DNA from: Synechococcales cyanobacterium CNB
Lineage (GTDB): Bacteria > Planctomycetota > Phycisphaerae > Phycisphaerales > UBA1924
Length of the DNA stretch: 64,000 bases
Assembly (NCBI GenBank): GCA_030263455.1
Contig: SZOZ01000008.1
Location: 149,112-213,111 of the forward strand
Direction of reading: 5' to 3'
In this document: positions 16,029 through 25,564 of the stretch, piece by piece
How the letters are laid out: the number at the start of each line of letters is the position of its first letter
Numbering within the stretch: the stretch's first letter is position 1
Position numbers and translations under genes: made by a program
The notes under the pieces: model-generated
Database searches by the model: none
Seen by the model: only the letters and a program-made list of their open reading frames with translations
Told to the model about the DNA's origin: nothing

Positions 16029-16730
16029 TTACTGGCCGATCATCGCCTTGAGTTGCGGGGGGACCGCGCCACCGAAACGCTCGGCCTGCACGGCGTGCGC
16101 TCGCGCGCCGTCATGGTCGCCCAGGTAGTACCGGGCGACGGCGAGCCTCGCGTGCGCCTCGCCGTGCTCGGGGGCGAAGGCGACGATCCGCGCGAGCTCC
16201 GCCGCCCAGCCGTCGAGGTCGCCCGTGCGGTTGATCGTCTCTGCGAACTTCAGCCGCAGGTCGGCGTTGGCCGGGTCGAGCATGGCTGCGGTGCGGTACG
16301 CGGCGAGGGCATCGCCGTCCTTTCGCTTGCCGAGCAGCGCATCGCCCAGGCCCTCGTAGGCACGAGCGTTGTCGCCGTCCGCGAGGATGGCGGTACGGTA
16401 CTCGCCGGCCGCGCCGGTGAAGTCGTTCTCGCCCATCAGCGCGTGCCCGCGAGCGACCGCGGGGGCCGAGTCCGCGACGGCAAGACCTCGCATGAGGTCC
16501 GCCGCCGCCTGCTCGTCCACCCGCACCAGTCCATCCTGGATGCGCAGCCCGCGCATCGCCTCGGCGAACCGGATGCGGCGGTAGTCCCATTGGTCCTGCG
16601 ATTCGGGTCCGGCTGTTGCTGCGACCCCAGGGGCGGTGCGGGTCGCCGTGCCGCCGGAACAGCCGAGAAGTGCCGCCGCGCAGCACACGCCGGCGGCCAG
16701 ACACGCGATCCGAAGCCTTGCTGCGCTCAT
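16029..16730 (-). CDS. TPR-containing lipoprotein
   Basis: A 233-residue protein with a lipoprotein signal (AAALLGCSGG, Cys near residue 24). About five TPR-like helical pairs follow. The clearest are ALMGENDFTGAAGEYRTAI, AYEGLGDALLGKRKDGDALAAYRTAAMLDPANADL and AHARLAVARYYLGDHDGARAHAVQAERFGG. It is probably a periplasmic scaffold or assembly factor attached to a membrane. It is on the same strand as the sialidase-like gene, 40 bp upstream of it, so cotranscription is possible. Confidence 0.8.
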   Translation of the reverse strand: MSAARLRIACLAAGVCCAAALLGCSGGTATRTAPGVAATAGPESQDQWDYRRIRFAEAMRGLRIQDGLVRVDEQAAADLMRGLAVADSAPAVARGHALMGENDFTGAAGEYRTAILADGDNARAYEGLGDALLGKRKDGDALAAYRTAAMLDPANADLRLKFAETINRTGDLDGWAAELARIVAFAPEHGEAHARLAVARYYLGDHDGARAHAVQAERFGGAVPPQLKAMIGQ

Positions 16731-16800
16731 GCATCACGCTCCTTGTGCAAAGGCGACCCCCAGAGTACCCGCACCGCGCCGACCGACGCAACATCGACGC

Positions 16801-16841
16801 AAGAAAAAGCCCCACGCCGTCCTCAATGGCGCGTGGGGCTT
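16801..16841 (-). terminator. intrinsic terminator of the DUF3467 gene
   Basis: On the minus strand, AAGCCCCACGC pairs with GCGTGGGGCTT (16807-16817 with 16831-16841), leaving a 13-nt loop, and a TTTTTCTT run follows. It lies about 30 nt past the stop of the gene at 16871. Confidence 0.85.
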
Positions 16842-16870
16842 CAGACTGTGCGGGTGCCTGTGGGGTCCGA

Positions 16871-17203
16871 TCAGTCAGCCAGCCGGGGGCCGCCCTGCTG
16901 CGGCACGGGGCGCTGGAGGGGGATTTCCCCGTGGCGCTCCTCGTACTGCCGGATGACCTGTCCGAGACTGATGGCGAGCCGCTTCGCCCCTGCCCAGTTC
17001 ATGATGACCCGGCTGCCGACGGCAAAGAGGAGGGCGGTCTGGCCGTCCGGCCCCTGCACGGGAAGGTTGACGCCGAAGTCAAGAATGACCTCATCCTGAG
17101 TGGTGGAGGTGCGGATGGTGTTGGCGTAGGTGCTGTGCATCTTGGACTCGTCGATGCGCAGCTGAATCTGGCGCTGCTGGGCGCCCTCGGGAGTGTCAGA
17201 CAT
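16871..17203 (-). CDS. DUF3467 family protein
   Basis: A 110-residue cytosolic protein. The core reads QIQLRIDESKMHSTYANTIR, then a strand EVILDFGVNLP, then VGSRVIMNWAGAKRLAISLGQVIRQYE. These match DUF3467, whose members show the pattern 'Y.N...I..t..E..lDF' and later 'rvi.sp..aKrll..L'. Its function is unknown. It is flanked by its own terminator and by tRNA-Leu on the same strand. Confidence 0.85.
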   Translation of the reverse strand: MSDTPEGAQQRQIQLRIDESKMHSTYANTIRTSTTQDEVILDFGVNLPVQGPDGQTALLFAVGSRVIMNWAGAKRLAISLGQVIRQYEERHGEIPLQRPVPQQGGPRLAD

Positions 17204-17330
17204 GGTGTGCGTTCCTTTCCGTGCGAGGATGTACGTTTGGAGGGCCGCCCGCGACCGTCCTCCACGCCGGGCAGCCTGCGGTCCGTGCGGCCCGCGGGTG
17301 TCAACCCTAGGCGCGGCCGCGGGACTCGAA

Positions 17331-17415
17331 TGCCGGAGGGGGGAATCGAACCCCCAAGCCCTTGCGGGCGGCGGATTTTGAATCCGCTGCGTCTGCCAGT
17401 TCCGCCACTCCGGCG
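17331..17415 (-). tRNA. tRNA-Leu (CAA)
   Basis: An 85-nt class II tRNA. The acceptor GCCGGAG pairs with CTCCGGC and the discriminator is A. The anticodon stem GCGGA/TCCGC encloses loop TTCAAAA with anticodon CAA (plus-strand 17378-17380). A variable arm GCCCGCAAGGGC and T arm GGGGGTTCGATTCCCCC follow. CCA is not encoded. Confidence 0.95.
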
Positions 17416-17575
17416 TGCAGCGGAATCGTGGGCGGCAGGGCGGGCGTGGTCAACCGTGGCCATGACACCTGTCTGTGGATCGCCGAGACCCGCCCGCTAG
17501 ACTTGGCCCCCCTGCGCGCTGGACGGGTTTGCCCTTGTCGGGCCGGCCCCGGGGCGCGCCCCCGGAGACCGTCCG

Positions 17576-18955
17576 ATGGCCGAGGCAACGACCGAGATTC
17601 GCCCCAACGTTACTGTTACCGACGCGGGGCCGAGTCGCAAGAAACTGACGATCGAGATTCCTGCGGAGGCGGTTTCTGGGCAGTTGGAGGATTCGTTCGA
17701 GACGCTGCTGGTGGAGGCGCAGTTGCCGGGTTTCCGCAAGGGCCGCGCCCCGCGTCGTCTGATCGAGCGCCGCTTCGGCGACACGCTGCGGCGCGAGACC
17801 AAGGCCCGCCTCGTCGCCGACGCCTACGGCAAGGCGGTCGAGGAACACAAGCTGAAGGTGCTGGGCGACCCGGTCAGCCCCGAGCTGGACAAGATCGAGA
17901 TCGAGGTCGGCAAGCCGTTCTCGTTCGAGGTCGAGGTCGAGGTCGTGCCGGAGTTCACGCTGCCGGACCTGAAGGGGATCAAGGTCCGCAAACCGCTGAT
18001 CGAGGTCACGGACCAGATGGTGCAGGCCGAACTGGACCGCATCTGCGTGAACGAGGGCACGCTCGAGGAACGGGAGGCTTCCGAGCCTGGGGACTACCTC
18101 ACGGGGCGGGCGACGATGACGCTCCAGGACGGGACGGAAATCTACGACATCCGCGGCGCGGTCGTGCAGGTCCCGCCGCCCGAGCGAGAGGGCCGGGGCA
18201 TGATCCTCGGCGTGATGGTCGATGATCTCGGCAAGCAGCTGGGCCTGCCAAAGCCCGGCGAGAAGACGACGATCACCACGACCGGCCCGAAGAACCATGA
18301 ACTCGAGCGGGTTCGCAACGCGAAACTGACGATGACCTTCGAAGTAGAGCGGGTCGACCGCATCAATCCAGCCTCCGCGGACACCATCGCGCTCGCGATG
18401 GGGTTCGGCAGCGTGGATGCGTTGAAGGATGAGATTCGCTCGCGACTGTTCGACCGCGCCACGGTGCAGCAGCAGGTGGCGATGAGGCAGCAGATCGCCC
18501 GGCACCTGGCGAAGACCGTCAAGATGGACCTGCCCGAACGGCTGACCGCGAACCAGGCCGAACGGAACCTCGCGCGTCGGAAGATGGAACTCGCGTACCG
18601 CGGGATCGACCCGCAGCACGTCGAGGAACAGGTCGCCGACATGCGCAACGCTTCCAACGAAGCGGCCGCCAACGAACTCAAACTGCTGTTCATCCTCCAC
18701 ACGATCGCGGAGCAGTTGAAGGTCGGCGTGACGGAGGCGGAGGTCAACGGTCGCATTGCGCAGATCGCGGCGTCGCGGGGCGTCCGGCCGGAGAAGCTGC
18801 GGCAGGAACTCCTCCAGTCCGGGCAGGCCGGCACCATCTATCAGCAGATCCGCGAGCACAAGACGCTCGACGCGCTGCTCGCCGACGCGGAGATCACGGA
18901 GATGTCCGCCGAGGAATACAACAAGCTGGTCGAGTCCGAAGGGCTGGACGCGTGA
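17576..18955 (+). CDS. tig: trigger factor
   Basis: A 459-residue ribosome-associated chaperone and peptidyl-prolyl isomerase. The ribosome-binding signature LPGFRKGRAPRRLIERRFG is near residue 45. A FKBP-type middle domain (about residues 150-245) follows EREASEPGDYLTG. The C-terminal helical arms extend from about 250 to the end and include an AEVNGRIAQIAASRGVRPEKL segment. Length is within the family range. The ATG at 17576 (MAEATTEIRPNV) follows a GC-rich leader. The gene starts divergently from tRNA-Leu. Confidence 0.94.
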   Translation: MAEATTEIRPNVTVTDAGPSRKKLTIEIPAEAVSGQLEDSFETLLVEAQLPGFRKGRAPRRLIERRFGDTLRRETKARLVADAYGKAVEEHKLKVLGDPVSPELDKIEIEVGKPFSFEVEVEVVPEFTLPDLKGIKVRKPLIEVTDQMVQAELDRICVNEGTLEEREASEPGDYLTGRATMTLQDGTEIYDIRGAVVQVPPPEREGRGMILGVMVDDLGKQLGLPKPGEKTTITTTGPKNHELERVRNAKLTMTFEVERVDRINPASADTIALAMGFGSVDALKDEIRSRLFDRATVQQQVAMRQQIARHLAKTVKMDLPERLTANQAERNLARRKMELAYRGIDPQHVEEQVADMRNASNEAAANELKLLFILHTIAEQLKVGVTEAEVNGRIAQIAASRGVRPEKLRQELLQSGQAGTIYQQIREHKTLDALLADAEITEMSAEEYNKLVESEGLDA

Positions 18956-18977
18956 CCACGCCGCGCCACGGGCGTGT

Positions 18978-19304
18978 TCAGCCCGCCGCGTCGTCGTCGC
19001 CTTCGTCGGTCGGCTCCTCGCCCTGCGCGAGCGTGCCGATCGGCAGCGTGACGAACCCGCACTCATCGCAGAGGACGCCGTAGGCCCCCGGCGGCCCGTC
19101 GGTGAGCCTCGCCCCGCACCCGTGGCAGACCGGGGCCTTGAGCCTCGCGGTCATGTGGTTCACGGCGACGGCTGCGGCCGCGAACGCCACGCCCACGACC
19201 GGCCACGCGGGCAGGGTCGTCAGCGAGATCGTCCCGAGCACAGCGAGCGTCAGCCCGAGCAGGAACGCGAGCACCCGGAATCGGATCCTGGCCATCCAGT
19301 CCAT
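18978..19304 (-). CDS. two-helix membrane protein with a zinc ribbon
   Basis: A 108-residue protein. Two membrane helices occupy about residues 9-27 and 31-50. A C-terminal ribbon CHGCGARL ... LCDECGF provides four Cys in two CxxC pairs, likely a zinc site facing the cytoplasm. The tail is acidic (EEPTDEGDDDAAG). It is convergent with tig, with 22 bp between them. Function is unknown. Confidence 0.75.
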   Translation of the reverse strand: MDWMARIRFRVLAFLLGLTLAVLGTISLTTLPAWPVVGVAFAAAAVAVNHMTARLKAPVCHGCGARLTDGPPGAYGVLCDECGFVTLPIGTLAQGEEPTDEGDDDAAG

Positions 19305-19447
19305 CGCTTCGCTCCGTCACCCGCGACGAGGATCGCGCAACAGCCCGAGTCATAGACCGCCCGCGGCCGGAATCCACTCGACGGCGACCGATCATACCGC
19401 AAACCGGCGGCAAAGCCCGACAAACGCTCTCCCTATACTCGGCTCGA

Positions 19448-21142
19448 ATGAGGATTCTCCTCGTCAACTGGGCCTATGTCTGGGACGGGGCGGCCGTCGG
19501 AGGGGGTGTCAACGGCTACCTCCAGTCGCTCGCCCTCGAACTCCTCCGACGCGGGCACGAGGTCTTCTCCTTGTGCGGCGGGACGCGGTTTACCGCCCAG
19601 GACGGCCGCGTCGGGCCCTGCGAAATCCGCCGCCACGATGATTGGCTTGGCATCCGCGTCTTCGAGGTCGTCAACAGCCCGGTGCTCGCGCCGTCGATCC
19701 TCCAGTTCAATGCGCCGGAAGACGAGATCGCCGCGCCGGAACTGGAGGCCCGATTCGCGGACCTGCTCGCGGGGCTGTGCCCGGACGTTGTCCACTTCCA
19801 CAATCTCGAGGGCTTCTCGGCGGCGTGCGTCGAGGTCGCGCAGCGGCCGAGCGGTGACTGGCCCGGGGCGCGCGTCGTCGTCTCCCTCCACAACTACCAC
19901 ACCATCTGCCCCCAGGTCTACCTGATGCAGGGGCACGAGCGGCCTTGCCAGAGCGCGGAGGGCGGCAGGCGCTGCGACGGATGCATCGAGGCGTGCGACC
20001 CGCGCGAGGAACGCCTCCGGCGGGCCGGGCTTGGTTCGCACGACGACGGCGCGCCGGCGAACGCCCAGCGTTCGCCCTCCGTGCTCGGCAGGCTGGTGCG
20101 GGCGATCGCGTCGCCGGCGCATCACGAGCAGCCCCCCCCCGCGCTGAACCCGACCGCGCCCGACCCGTCCGCGCGCCCGGTGCTCGGCCCGGCGGACGTG
20201 CTGCTGCCGCGGCCGCGCCCGGGCGACGAGACCCGCGGCCGGGCCGCCGCCCTCCAGACCGAGATGTCCACCTGCTTTCGTCCTCGTCCGGAGTCGCCCG
20301 AATGGCAGCCGCTGGGCAACGAGGTCCGCCACGAACCCTCGCCCGACCCGTCAACCCGGTACGGTCGGCGTCGTCTTGCGATGCTGCGCGCCCTGAACCG
20401 GAGCGACGCCGTGCTCGCGGTGTCGGACTTCGTCCGCCGCAAGTTCGAATCGCTGGGCGTCAGCCCGGCCCGGCTCCGCACGCTGCACATCGGCACGCGC
20501 GCCGGCGAGATCGCGGCGCAGCACTCGGAGCTGGTCTTCGACCCCCCCCCATTCGAGCGAGCGCGTCCGCGCGCCGTCCGCCTCGCGTTCATGGGCTACG
20601 ACAACCCGTACAAGGGGCTGCACGTCCTGGCGGACGCGCTGGAGCTGCTCACGCCGGAGGTGATCGGTCGCTTTGAGGTCTCCGTCTATGCCCTCGGCGG
20701 CAAGCGGACCGAGTGGCGGTTCAGCCGATTGCAGCCGCGGCTCGCCGGCTTGCGCTGGTTCGAGGGGTACGAGCACCGCGACATCCCGTGGATGCTGGGA
20801 GGGCAGGACCTCGGCGTCGTGCCGAGCACGTGGTGGGACAACGGCCCGCAGACAGTCCTCGAGTTCTTCTCCTGCCGCGTGCCCGTGCTCGGGGCCGCGG
20901 TCGGGGGCATCCCGGACTTTGTGCGCCACGGCGTGAACGGGCTGCTCTTCAGGGGCAACGATCGCTACGACCTGGCCCGAACGCTCGCCCGGGTCGCGCG
21001 CGAGCCGTGGGCGCTGACGGACCTCCGGGCCGGTGTCCGGCCGCCGAAGTCGATGCCCGAGCACGCGGCGGAGGTCGAGGCCGTCTACGCTGCGTGCATG
21101 GAGGAGGCGTCGCGCCGCCGGGCTGCCGCCGCGACCGCCTGA
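19448..21142 (+). CDS. family 4 glycosyltransferase (long form)
   Basis: A 564-residue protein. A GT-B N-domain opens MRILLVNWAYVWDG and includes GGGVNGYLQSLALELLRRGHEV. A Cys-rich patch after the HNYHTICPQVY segment ends RRCDGCIEAC. A disordered Pro/Ala/Arg insert covers about residues 200-300. The C-domain has FMGYDNPYKGLHVLADALELL, the acceptor/donor region VVPSTWWDNGPQTVLEFFSC and AVGGIPDFVRHGVNGLLF. This layout is that of GT4 retaining enzymes using a nucleotide sugar. It is the first of three linked glycosyltransferase genes, 10 bp upstream of the next start. The sugar and product are unknown; a surface glycan is likely. Confidence 0.88.
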   Translation: MRILLVNWAYVWDGAAVGGGVNGYLQSLALELLRRGHEVFSLCGGTRFTAQDGRVGPCEIRRHDDWLGIRVFEVVNSPVLAPSILQFNAPEDEIAAPELEARFADLLAGLCPDVVHFHNLEGFSAACVEVAQRPSGDWPGARVVVSLHNYHTICPQVYLMQGHERPCQSAEGGRRCDGCIEACDPREERLRRAGLGSHDDGAPANAQRSPSVLGRLVRAIASPAHHEQPPPALNPTAPDPSARPVLGPADVLLPRPRPGDETRGRAAALQTEMSTCFRPRPESPEWQPLGNEVRHEPSPDPSTRYGRRRLAMLRALNRSDAVLAVSDFVRRKFESLGVSPARLRTLHIGTRAGEIAAQHSELVFDPPPFERARPRAVRLAFMGYDNPYKGLHVLADALELLTPEVIGRFEVSVYALGGKRTEWRFSRLQPRLAGLRWFEGYEHRDIPWMLGGQDLGVVPSTWWDNGPQTVLEFFSCRVPVLGAAVGGIPDFVRHGVNGLLFRGNDRYDLARTLARVAREPWALTDLRAGVRPPKSMPEHAAEVEAVYAACMEEASRRRAAAATA

Positions 21143-21152
21143 GACGATCCGC

Positions 21153-22820
21153 ATGAGCGACCCGACCACGACCGCCAAGCCCGTGCTGCAGCCGAAGCGC
21201 CCGGTGGCGGTCGATGCGCACTCGTCGGTGGCGGTCCCGAACATTGCGATCGTGATCGTGACGTGGAACCGCGCGGCGTTGGTCTCGGACGTGATCGCCG
21301 CGCTGGCTCGCCAGCGCTACCCGCGTGCGAGCATCGACGTCGTGGTCGTGGACAACGCCTCAACGGACGGCACCGCGGAGATGCTGGTCGAGCGGTGGGG
21401 AGCCGAGCGTGTCGTCAGTAACCCGACGGAGCGCGCGCACGAGCCGGCGTTCGCCGAGCCGACGCCGACGGGTCACGGGCCGAACCGCGCAGGCCTGCGT
21501 TCGCTCACGGTCGTCCGCAACGCGCACAACCTCGGCGGGTGCGGCGGGTTCAACACGGGCTTCGCCTACGTGCAGCACGCGCTTGACCGTCCCGGGTCGC
21601 CGACGCCGCCCGACTACGTGTGGCTGGTGGACGACGACATCGACCTGCCCGATGACGCGGCGCAGCGGCTCGTCGAGGCCGCGCAGAGCGATCCGGCGAT
21701 CGGCCTGGTCGGCTCGCGGACCGTGGACATCCGCAACCGCGACACGACCATCGAGACGACCGTGTATCTCGACCGACGCACCGGCCTGATGACCGACAAC
21801 GCCCCCCCCGGCCACCCGCGCCACGAGGAGCACAAGGCGTGGGCAGAGCGCGTTGGCGGCACGAAGGGAAGGCACGAGTACGGCGGCCTGCGCGACGTGG
21901 ACGTGGTTTCCGCGTGTTCGCTGCTGGCACGGTGGCCCGCGGTGCGCGAGGTCGGCTTCTGGGACTGGCGGTACTTCATCTACTGCGACGACGCGGACTG
22001 GTGCCTGCGCTTCGGGCGCGCCGGCTGGCGCGTGGTGCTGAACCTGGACGCGGTGGTCTACCACACGCCGTGGCACCACAAGCTCACGCCCGCGCGGCTG
22101 TACTACGCGCAGCGCAACATTCTCTGGGTGCTGCGGAAGATTCTTCCGCGGCGCGAACTTCGCCGCGTCACGCTCCGGCGGCTGGCCGGGCTGATGAGGG
22201 ACTCGCTCCGCGCCGGGGTCCACCGCCGCCTCTTCCACGCGGAGATCATCCGCCGCACGGCGGACGACGCCTGCCGCGGGCGCGCCGGCAAGCTGGACTT
22301 CGAAGGCCCGCCGACCGAGCCGCTGATGGACGCGCTGGAGCGCACCGGTTCGCTCGCAGACGGCGCGACCGTCGTGATCGCGTGCAACCATCCCGACTCG
22401 CTCGCCTGGAGCGCGGAACTCCGCGACGAGGCGGCCAAGCGGCTGTCCGGGCGTGCCGGTCCGTGCTGGGTCGAGGTTGTCCGCAATGACGTTCCGGATT
22501 GCTACGCTCCGGCGGGCGGGGGCGTGTCGCGGCGGATCGTCTACTCCGGAAGGCTTCTCTCACGGGTCCGCCGCCAGTGGCCGCTGCTCCTGTCGCCCGT
22601 GCGATCGTGCGTCGTCTTCGACCAGGTGAACGACTTTCCGCTGGTGCGAGGGAGGTGGAACATCCACGTCGATCGGCGCGCGCCCGAGCGCGCCCAGGTC
22701 GAGCGCGACGGTCCGGGTCGGCGCGCGGCGTTCCTCGCGCGTTGGTTCGTCACCGGCTTCCGGTGCGTGCTGCACGCCGCTACACTCCGCCCGGACACGT
22801 CCACGACGCGCTACGGCTGA
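21153..22820 (+). CDS. family 2 glycosyltransferase
   Basis: A 555-residue GT-A enzyme. The nucleotide-binding N-terminus AIVIVTWNRAALVSDVI starts near residue 31, with VVVDNASTDGT after it. The metal-binding DxD region is VWLVDDDIDLPDDA. Further on, an IYCDDADWCLRFGRAGW segment resembles the E/D-D-x-D-x-C-x-R-x pattern of rhamnosyl- and galactofuranosyl-transferases. The C-terminal half (about residues 370-555) is long and unassigned. The start at 21153 (MSDPTTTAK) lies 10 bp after the previous gene. It probably extends the glycan built with the two GT4 neighbours. Confidence 0.87.
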   Translation: MSDPTTTAKPVLQPKRPVAVDAHSSVAVPNIAIVIVTWNRAALVSDVIAALARQRYPRASIDVVVVDNASTDGTAEMLVERWGAERVVSNPTERAHEPAFAEPTPTGHGPNRAGLRSLTVVRNAHNLGGCGGFNTGFAYVQHALDRPGSPTPPDYVWLVDDDIDLPDDAAQRLVEAAQSDPAIGLVGSRTVDIRNRDTTIETTVYLDRRTGLMTDNAPPGHPRHEEHKAWAERVGGTKGRHEYGGLRDVDVVSACSLLARWPAVREVGFWDWRYFIYCDDADWCLRFGRAGWRVVLNLDAVVYHTPWHHKLTPARLYYAQRNILWVLRKILPRRELRRVTLRRLAGLMRDSLRAGVHRRLFHAEIIRRTADDACRGRAGKLDFEGPPTEPLMDALERTGSLADGATVVIACNHPDSLAWSAELRDEAAKRLSGRAGPCWVEVVRNDVPDCYAPAGGGVSRRIVYSGRLLSRVRRQWPLLLSPVRSCVVFDQVNDFPLVRGRWNIHVDRRAPERAQVERDGPGRRAAFLARWFVTGFRCVLHAATLRPDTSTTRYG

Positions 22821-22838
22821 GACGACGTCGCACACCCG

Positions 22839-24629
22839 ATGCCACACACCGATCCGAACAGCGCGAGTTCGCAGCGGACGCCCCTGGGCTGGCCGCGCAC
22901 CGACCGCCCTGTGCGGATCGCGATCCTCGGTTGGGCGAGACTCCGCCTCCAGGCGCTCGAAGGCTCAGGCTACAACCTGTCGGCCACCGAACTCGCCGCG
23001 GGCCTCGCCTTGAGCGGGCACAGTGTGCACTACCTCCGTTCGGGCCTCGACTATTCACTCGTCGGCGGCCCGTGGATCCGCGACGAGCAGCCGTGGCGCG
23101 GCGTCCGCTGCGCGTCGCTCGTCAACAGCAGGAACTTCTCGCCCGCCTCGACGAACTTCGCCCACGTCGCCAGCGAGTTGTCCTCTCCCCGCGACGACGC
23201 GCTCGTGCTCCGCTGGCTCGACTCGGTCGGGGCGGAGGTCGTCCACGTCCATTCGCTGGAGGGCTTCGCGCTCAGCGTTGTGGGAGCGATCAGGCGCACG
23301 GGCCGGCCCGTTGTCGTCACGCCGCACAACTACTGGTACGTCTGCCCGCAGGTGGACCTGCTGCACCGCGAGCGGGACTGCTGCATGGACTACGACGGCG
23401 GTCGGCGCTGCGTGGGGTGCCTCGAAACCAGTTCGCCGCGCACCGTCCGCTTCAACCGCGCGGTCGAGCAGGGGGCGGAGCGGCTCTTCGGGCCTGAGAC
23501 CGCGGCCCTCCTGGAGGTTGTCTTCAAGGCCGCACGAGATGCCGTCAGGGGCAAGCGCAAGCCCAGCCCCGAGGACGTCGAGCAGGCCGACCGCATCAAG
23601 CCGGACCCCGAGTCCGCCCGGGGTTTCGACCCCGGCCCGGCTGACCACCCCGGCACCTTCGACCACGGGCTGGAGCTGCGACCACGCGACAAGATCGACG
23701 AACTGGGCAGCCCCCCCCTCGACGCCAACGAGCGCTTCCTCGCCACGCGCGAGGTGCACCTCCGGGTGCTCGACAACAGTCTCTACGGTCGGCGCCGTCT
23801 CGCGGGCGTCGAGGCGCTCAACCACGCATCGCTCGTCATCCCGCCCAGCGAGTTCATGTGCCGCGTGTACGAGACCATGGGCGTCGATCGTTCGCGGCTG
23901 CGGCACGTGCGTCTCGGCCAGCCGCACTTCGACCAGATCAACCGCCGCGCCCGGCGAAGCCCGTTCTATCACACGAGGCCATGGAACCCGGCCGAAGCGC
24001 GCCGCCCCGTCCGCTTCGGATTCCTCGGCACGACGCGCAACAACAAGGGCCTCGGCGTGCTCGCCCGCGCGATCCAGCGCCTCGAACCCGCCGTGCGCAA
24101 GCGATGCCAGTTCATCGTCCACGCCTACGGCATCGACTGGGGCTACCGCAAGATGCTCAGCGCGTACCCCGAGGTCAGTTTCCTCGGCGGGTACGACACG
24201 ATCATGCTCCTCGCCGCCGCCGGCGAGTACGACGTCGGCATCCTCCCTCACATCTGGTTCGAGAACTCACCGCTTGTCATGCTCGAGCACCTGCACGCGG
24301 GCAAGTTCATCGTCGCGTCGCGTCTCGGCGGCCCGGTGGACTGGCTGCACGAGCCGGGCTCGGCGGGCAGCCGCGCCAACGGCGGGCTTGGGAACGCGCT
24401 CCTCTTCCGCGCGGGTGACCCCGACGCCCTGGCCGACTGCCTGCGGCGCATCGTTGCGGGCGAGGTCGTCATCCCCAGCCCGCGCGAGATACACGACGTG
24501 AGCATCCTTCGCAGTTACCCGGAGCACGTCGGGGAGGTCGAGTCGATCTATCGTGAGTTGCTCAACGGCGAGCCGGCTCGCGCCGCACGCGCTGAGGCGG
24601 GTCACACGCCTGTCTCCGCCGCGCCGTAG
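22839..24629 (+). CDS. family 4 glycosyltransferase, paralogue of the 19448 gene
   Basis: A 596-residue GT-B enzyme. It shares the architecture of the first GT4. An early GYNLSATELAAGLALSGHSV is followed by VVHVHSLEGFALSVVGAIR. Then comes HNYWYVCPQVDLL, with a Cys-rich patch ending GRRCVGCLE. A charged, poorly ordered insert spans about residues 225-300. The C-domain includes FLGTTRNNKGLGVLARAIQRL and GILPHIWFENSPLVMLEHLHAGKFIVASRLGG. Eighteen bp separate it from the GT2 gene. A gene duplication within the cluster is likely, with divergence in acceptor or sugar. Confidence 0.87.
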   Translation: MPHTDPNSASSQRTPLGWPRTDRPVRIAILGWARLRLQALEGSGYNLSATELAAGLALSGHSVHYLRSGLDYSLVGGPWIRDEQPWRGVRCASLVNSRNFSPASTNFAHVASELSSPRDDALVLRWLDSVGAEVVHVHSLEGFALSVVGAIRRTGRPVVVTPHNYWYVCPQVDLLHRERDCCMDYDGGRRCVGCLETSSPRTVRFNRAVEQGAERLFGPETAALLEVVFKAARDAVRGKRKPSPEDVEQADRIKPDPESARGFDPGPADHPGTFDHGLELRPRDKIDELGSPPLDANERFLATREVHLRVLDNSLYGRRRLAGVEALNHASLVIPPSEFMCRVYETMGVDRSRLRHVRLGQPHFDQINRRARRSPFYHTRPWNPAEARRPVRFGFLGTTRNNKGLGVLARAIQRLEPAVRKRCQFIVHAYGIDWGYRKMLSAYPEVSFLGGYDTIMLLAAAGEYDVGILPHIWFENSPLVMLEHLHAGKFIVASRLGGPVDWLHEPGSAGSRANGGLGNALLFRAGDPDALADCLRRIVAGEVVIPSPREIHDVSILRSYPEHVGEVESIYRELLNGEPARAARAEAGHTPVSAAP

Positions 24630-24635
24630 CCCGCT

Positions 24636-25508
24636 TCAGTCGTCGCGCTTCCACCCGTCGTAGAGCCTGGCGAGCCTCCGCGTCATCCGCCGCGCGCCGC
24701 GTTCGAAGACGGTCTCGCCGAGCGCGAACGCCCGGAGTCGCAACGCCTCCCTCCGGAGCTTCGTCCCGTCGATCAGCGCGCGGATCGTGGCGTCGCCGTC
24801 GCCGAGCGAGTCGAGCCGGTCGGCCAGGAGCGCGAGGTCTCGTTCCTCGCCCAGCGCTGTGCAGAGGTCGCGAAGCCGCGTGACCAGCCGTTCCATCTCC
24901 TTGGGCCGGATGCGCCGCAGCAGTTTCGCGTGCGCGTGGCAGGCTTTGCATCGCTTGCGCCACTCGTGGAGCCGCTCGTCGGTCGGCTGTCCGGCGGCGG
25001 CGAACATTGCCTGTCGCGCCCGCTTCCACGCCCGCCGCAGACCGGGTTCGATCAGGTCGAAACCGCTCGCTGAAAAGCGCACGGCCTCGATCTCGATTCG
25101 GGCCGACTCGACCGCGTGCAGGGCGTGGGCGACGGAGGCGTCGGACGGCGGCGCGGGGTCCTGCCGTGCGCCGCCGACGAACTGATCTCTCACGCGCTCC
25201 GCGCCCTCGACGGTTCCCGCCAGCGCATCGAGCGCCGCGAGCGTCACGGCGGCGTCGCGGCTGGTCGAGAGCGACTTTGCCGCTTTGCGCAGTTTCGCGT
25301 TCGCGGCATCGAAGGGGTCGCCCGCGTCGTGCCTCACCAGCCGCAGCGTGCCGCGAGCCCGCGTGATGCACTTGCGCGCCTCGTGCACGGCCCGCTCGTG
25401 GTCGTCGCGCGTCGCGGCGAGCGCTCGCTCGGCCTTGGCGAGCTGTTCCAGCACGACCCGGCGAACGCCCGCGCCGATCTCCTCGCGCCGTCCGAACCGG
25501 AACGCCAC
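24636..25508 (-). CDS. CHAD-domain protein
   Basis: A 290-residue all-helical protein rich in Arg, Lys and His. The family hallmarks are conserved basic helices: DDHERAVHEARKCITRARGTLRLVRH near residue 45 and ERLHEWRKRCKACHAHAKLLRRI near 190. CHAD proteins bind inorganic polyphosphate through such His/Arg/Lys faces. The GTG at 25508 is chosen because a GGGAGGGG Shine-Dalgarno stands just before it; the longer open frame runs antisense into the citrate synthase gene. It is convergent with the last glycosyltransferase gene, only 6 bp apart. Confidence 0.85.
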   Translation of the reverse strand: MAFRFGRREEIGAGVRRVVLEQLAKAERALAATRDDHERAVHEARKCITRARGTLRLVRHDAGDPFDAANAKLRKAAKSLSTSRDAAVTLAALDALAGTVEGAERVRDQFVGGARQDPAPPSDASVAHALHAVESARIEIEAVRFSASGFDLIEPGLRRAWKRARQAMFAAAGQPTDERLHEWRKRCKACHAHAKLLRRIRPKEMERLVTRLRDLCTALGEERDLALLADRLDSLGDGDATIRALIDGTKLRREALRLRAFALGETVFERGARRMTRRLARLYDGWKRDD

Positions 25509-25564
25509 CGCACGCCCCTCCCGCGGGAAAGCGGCCGGACCGACCGCCCCGCACGCCAGACGAC

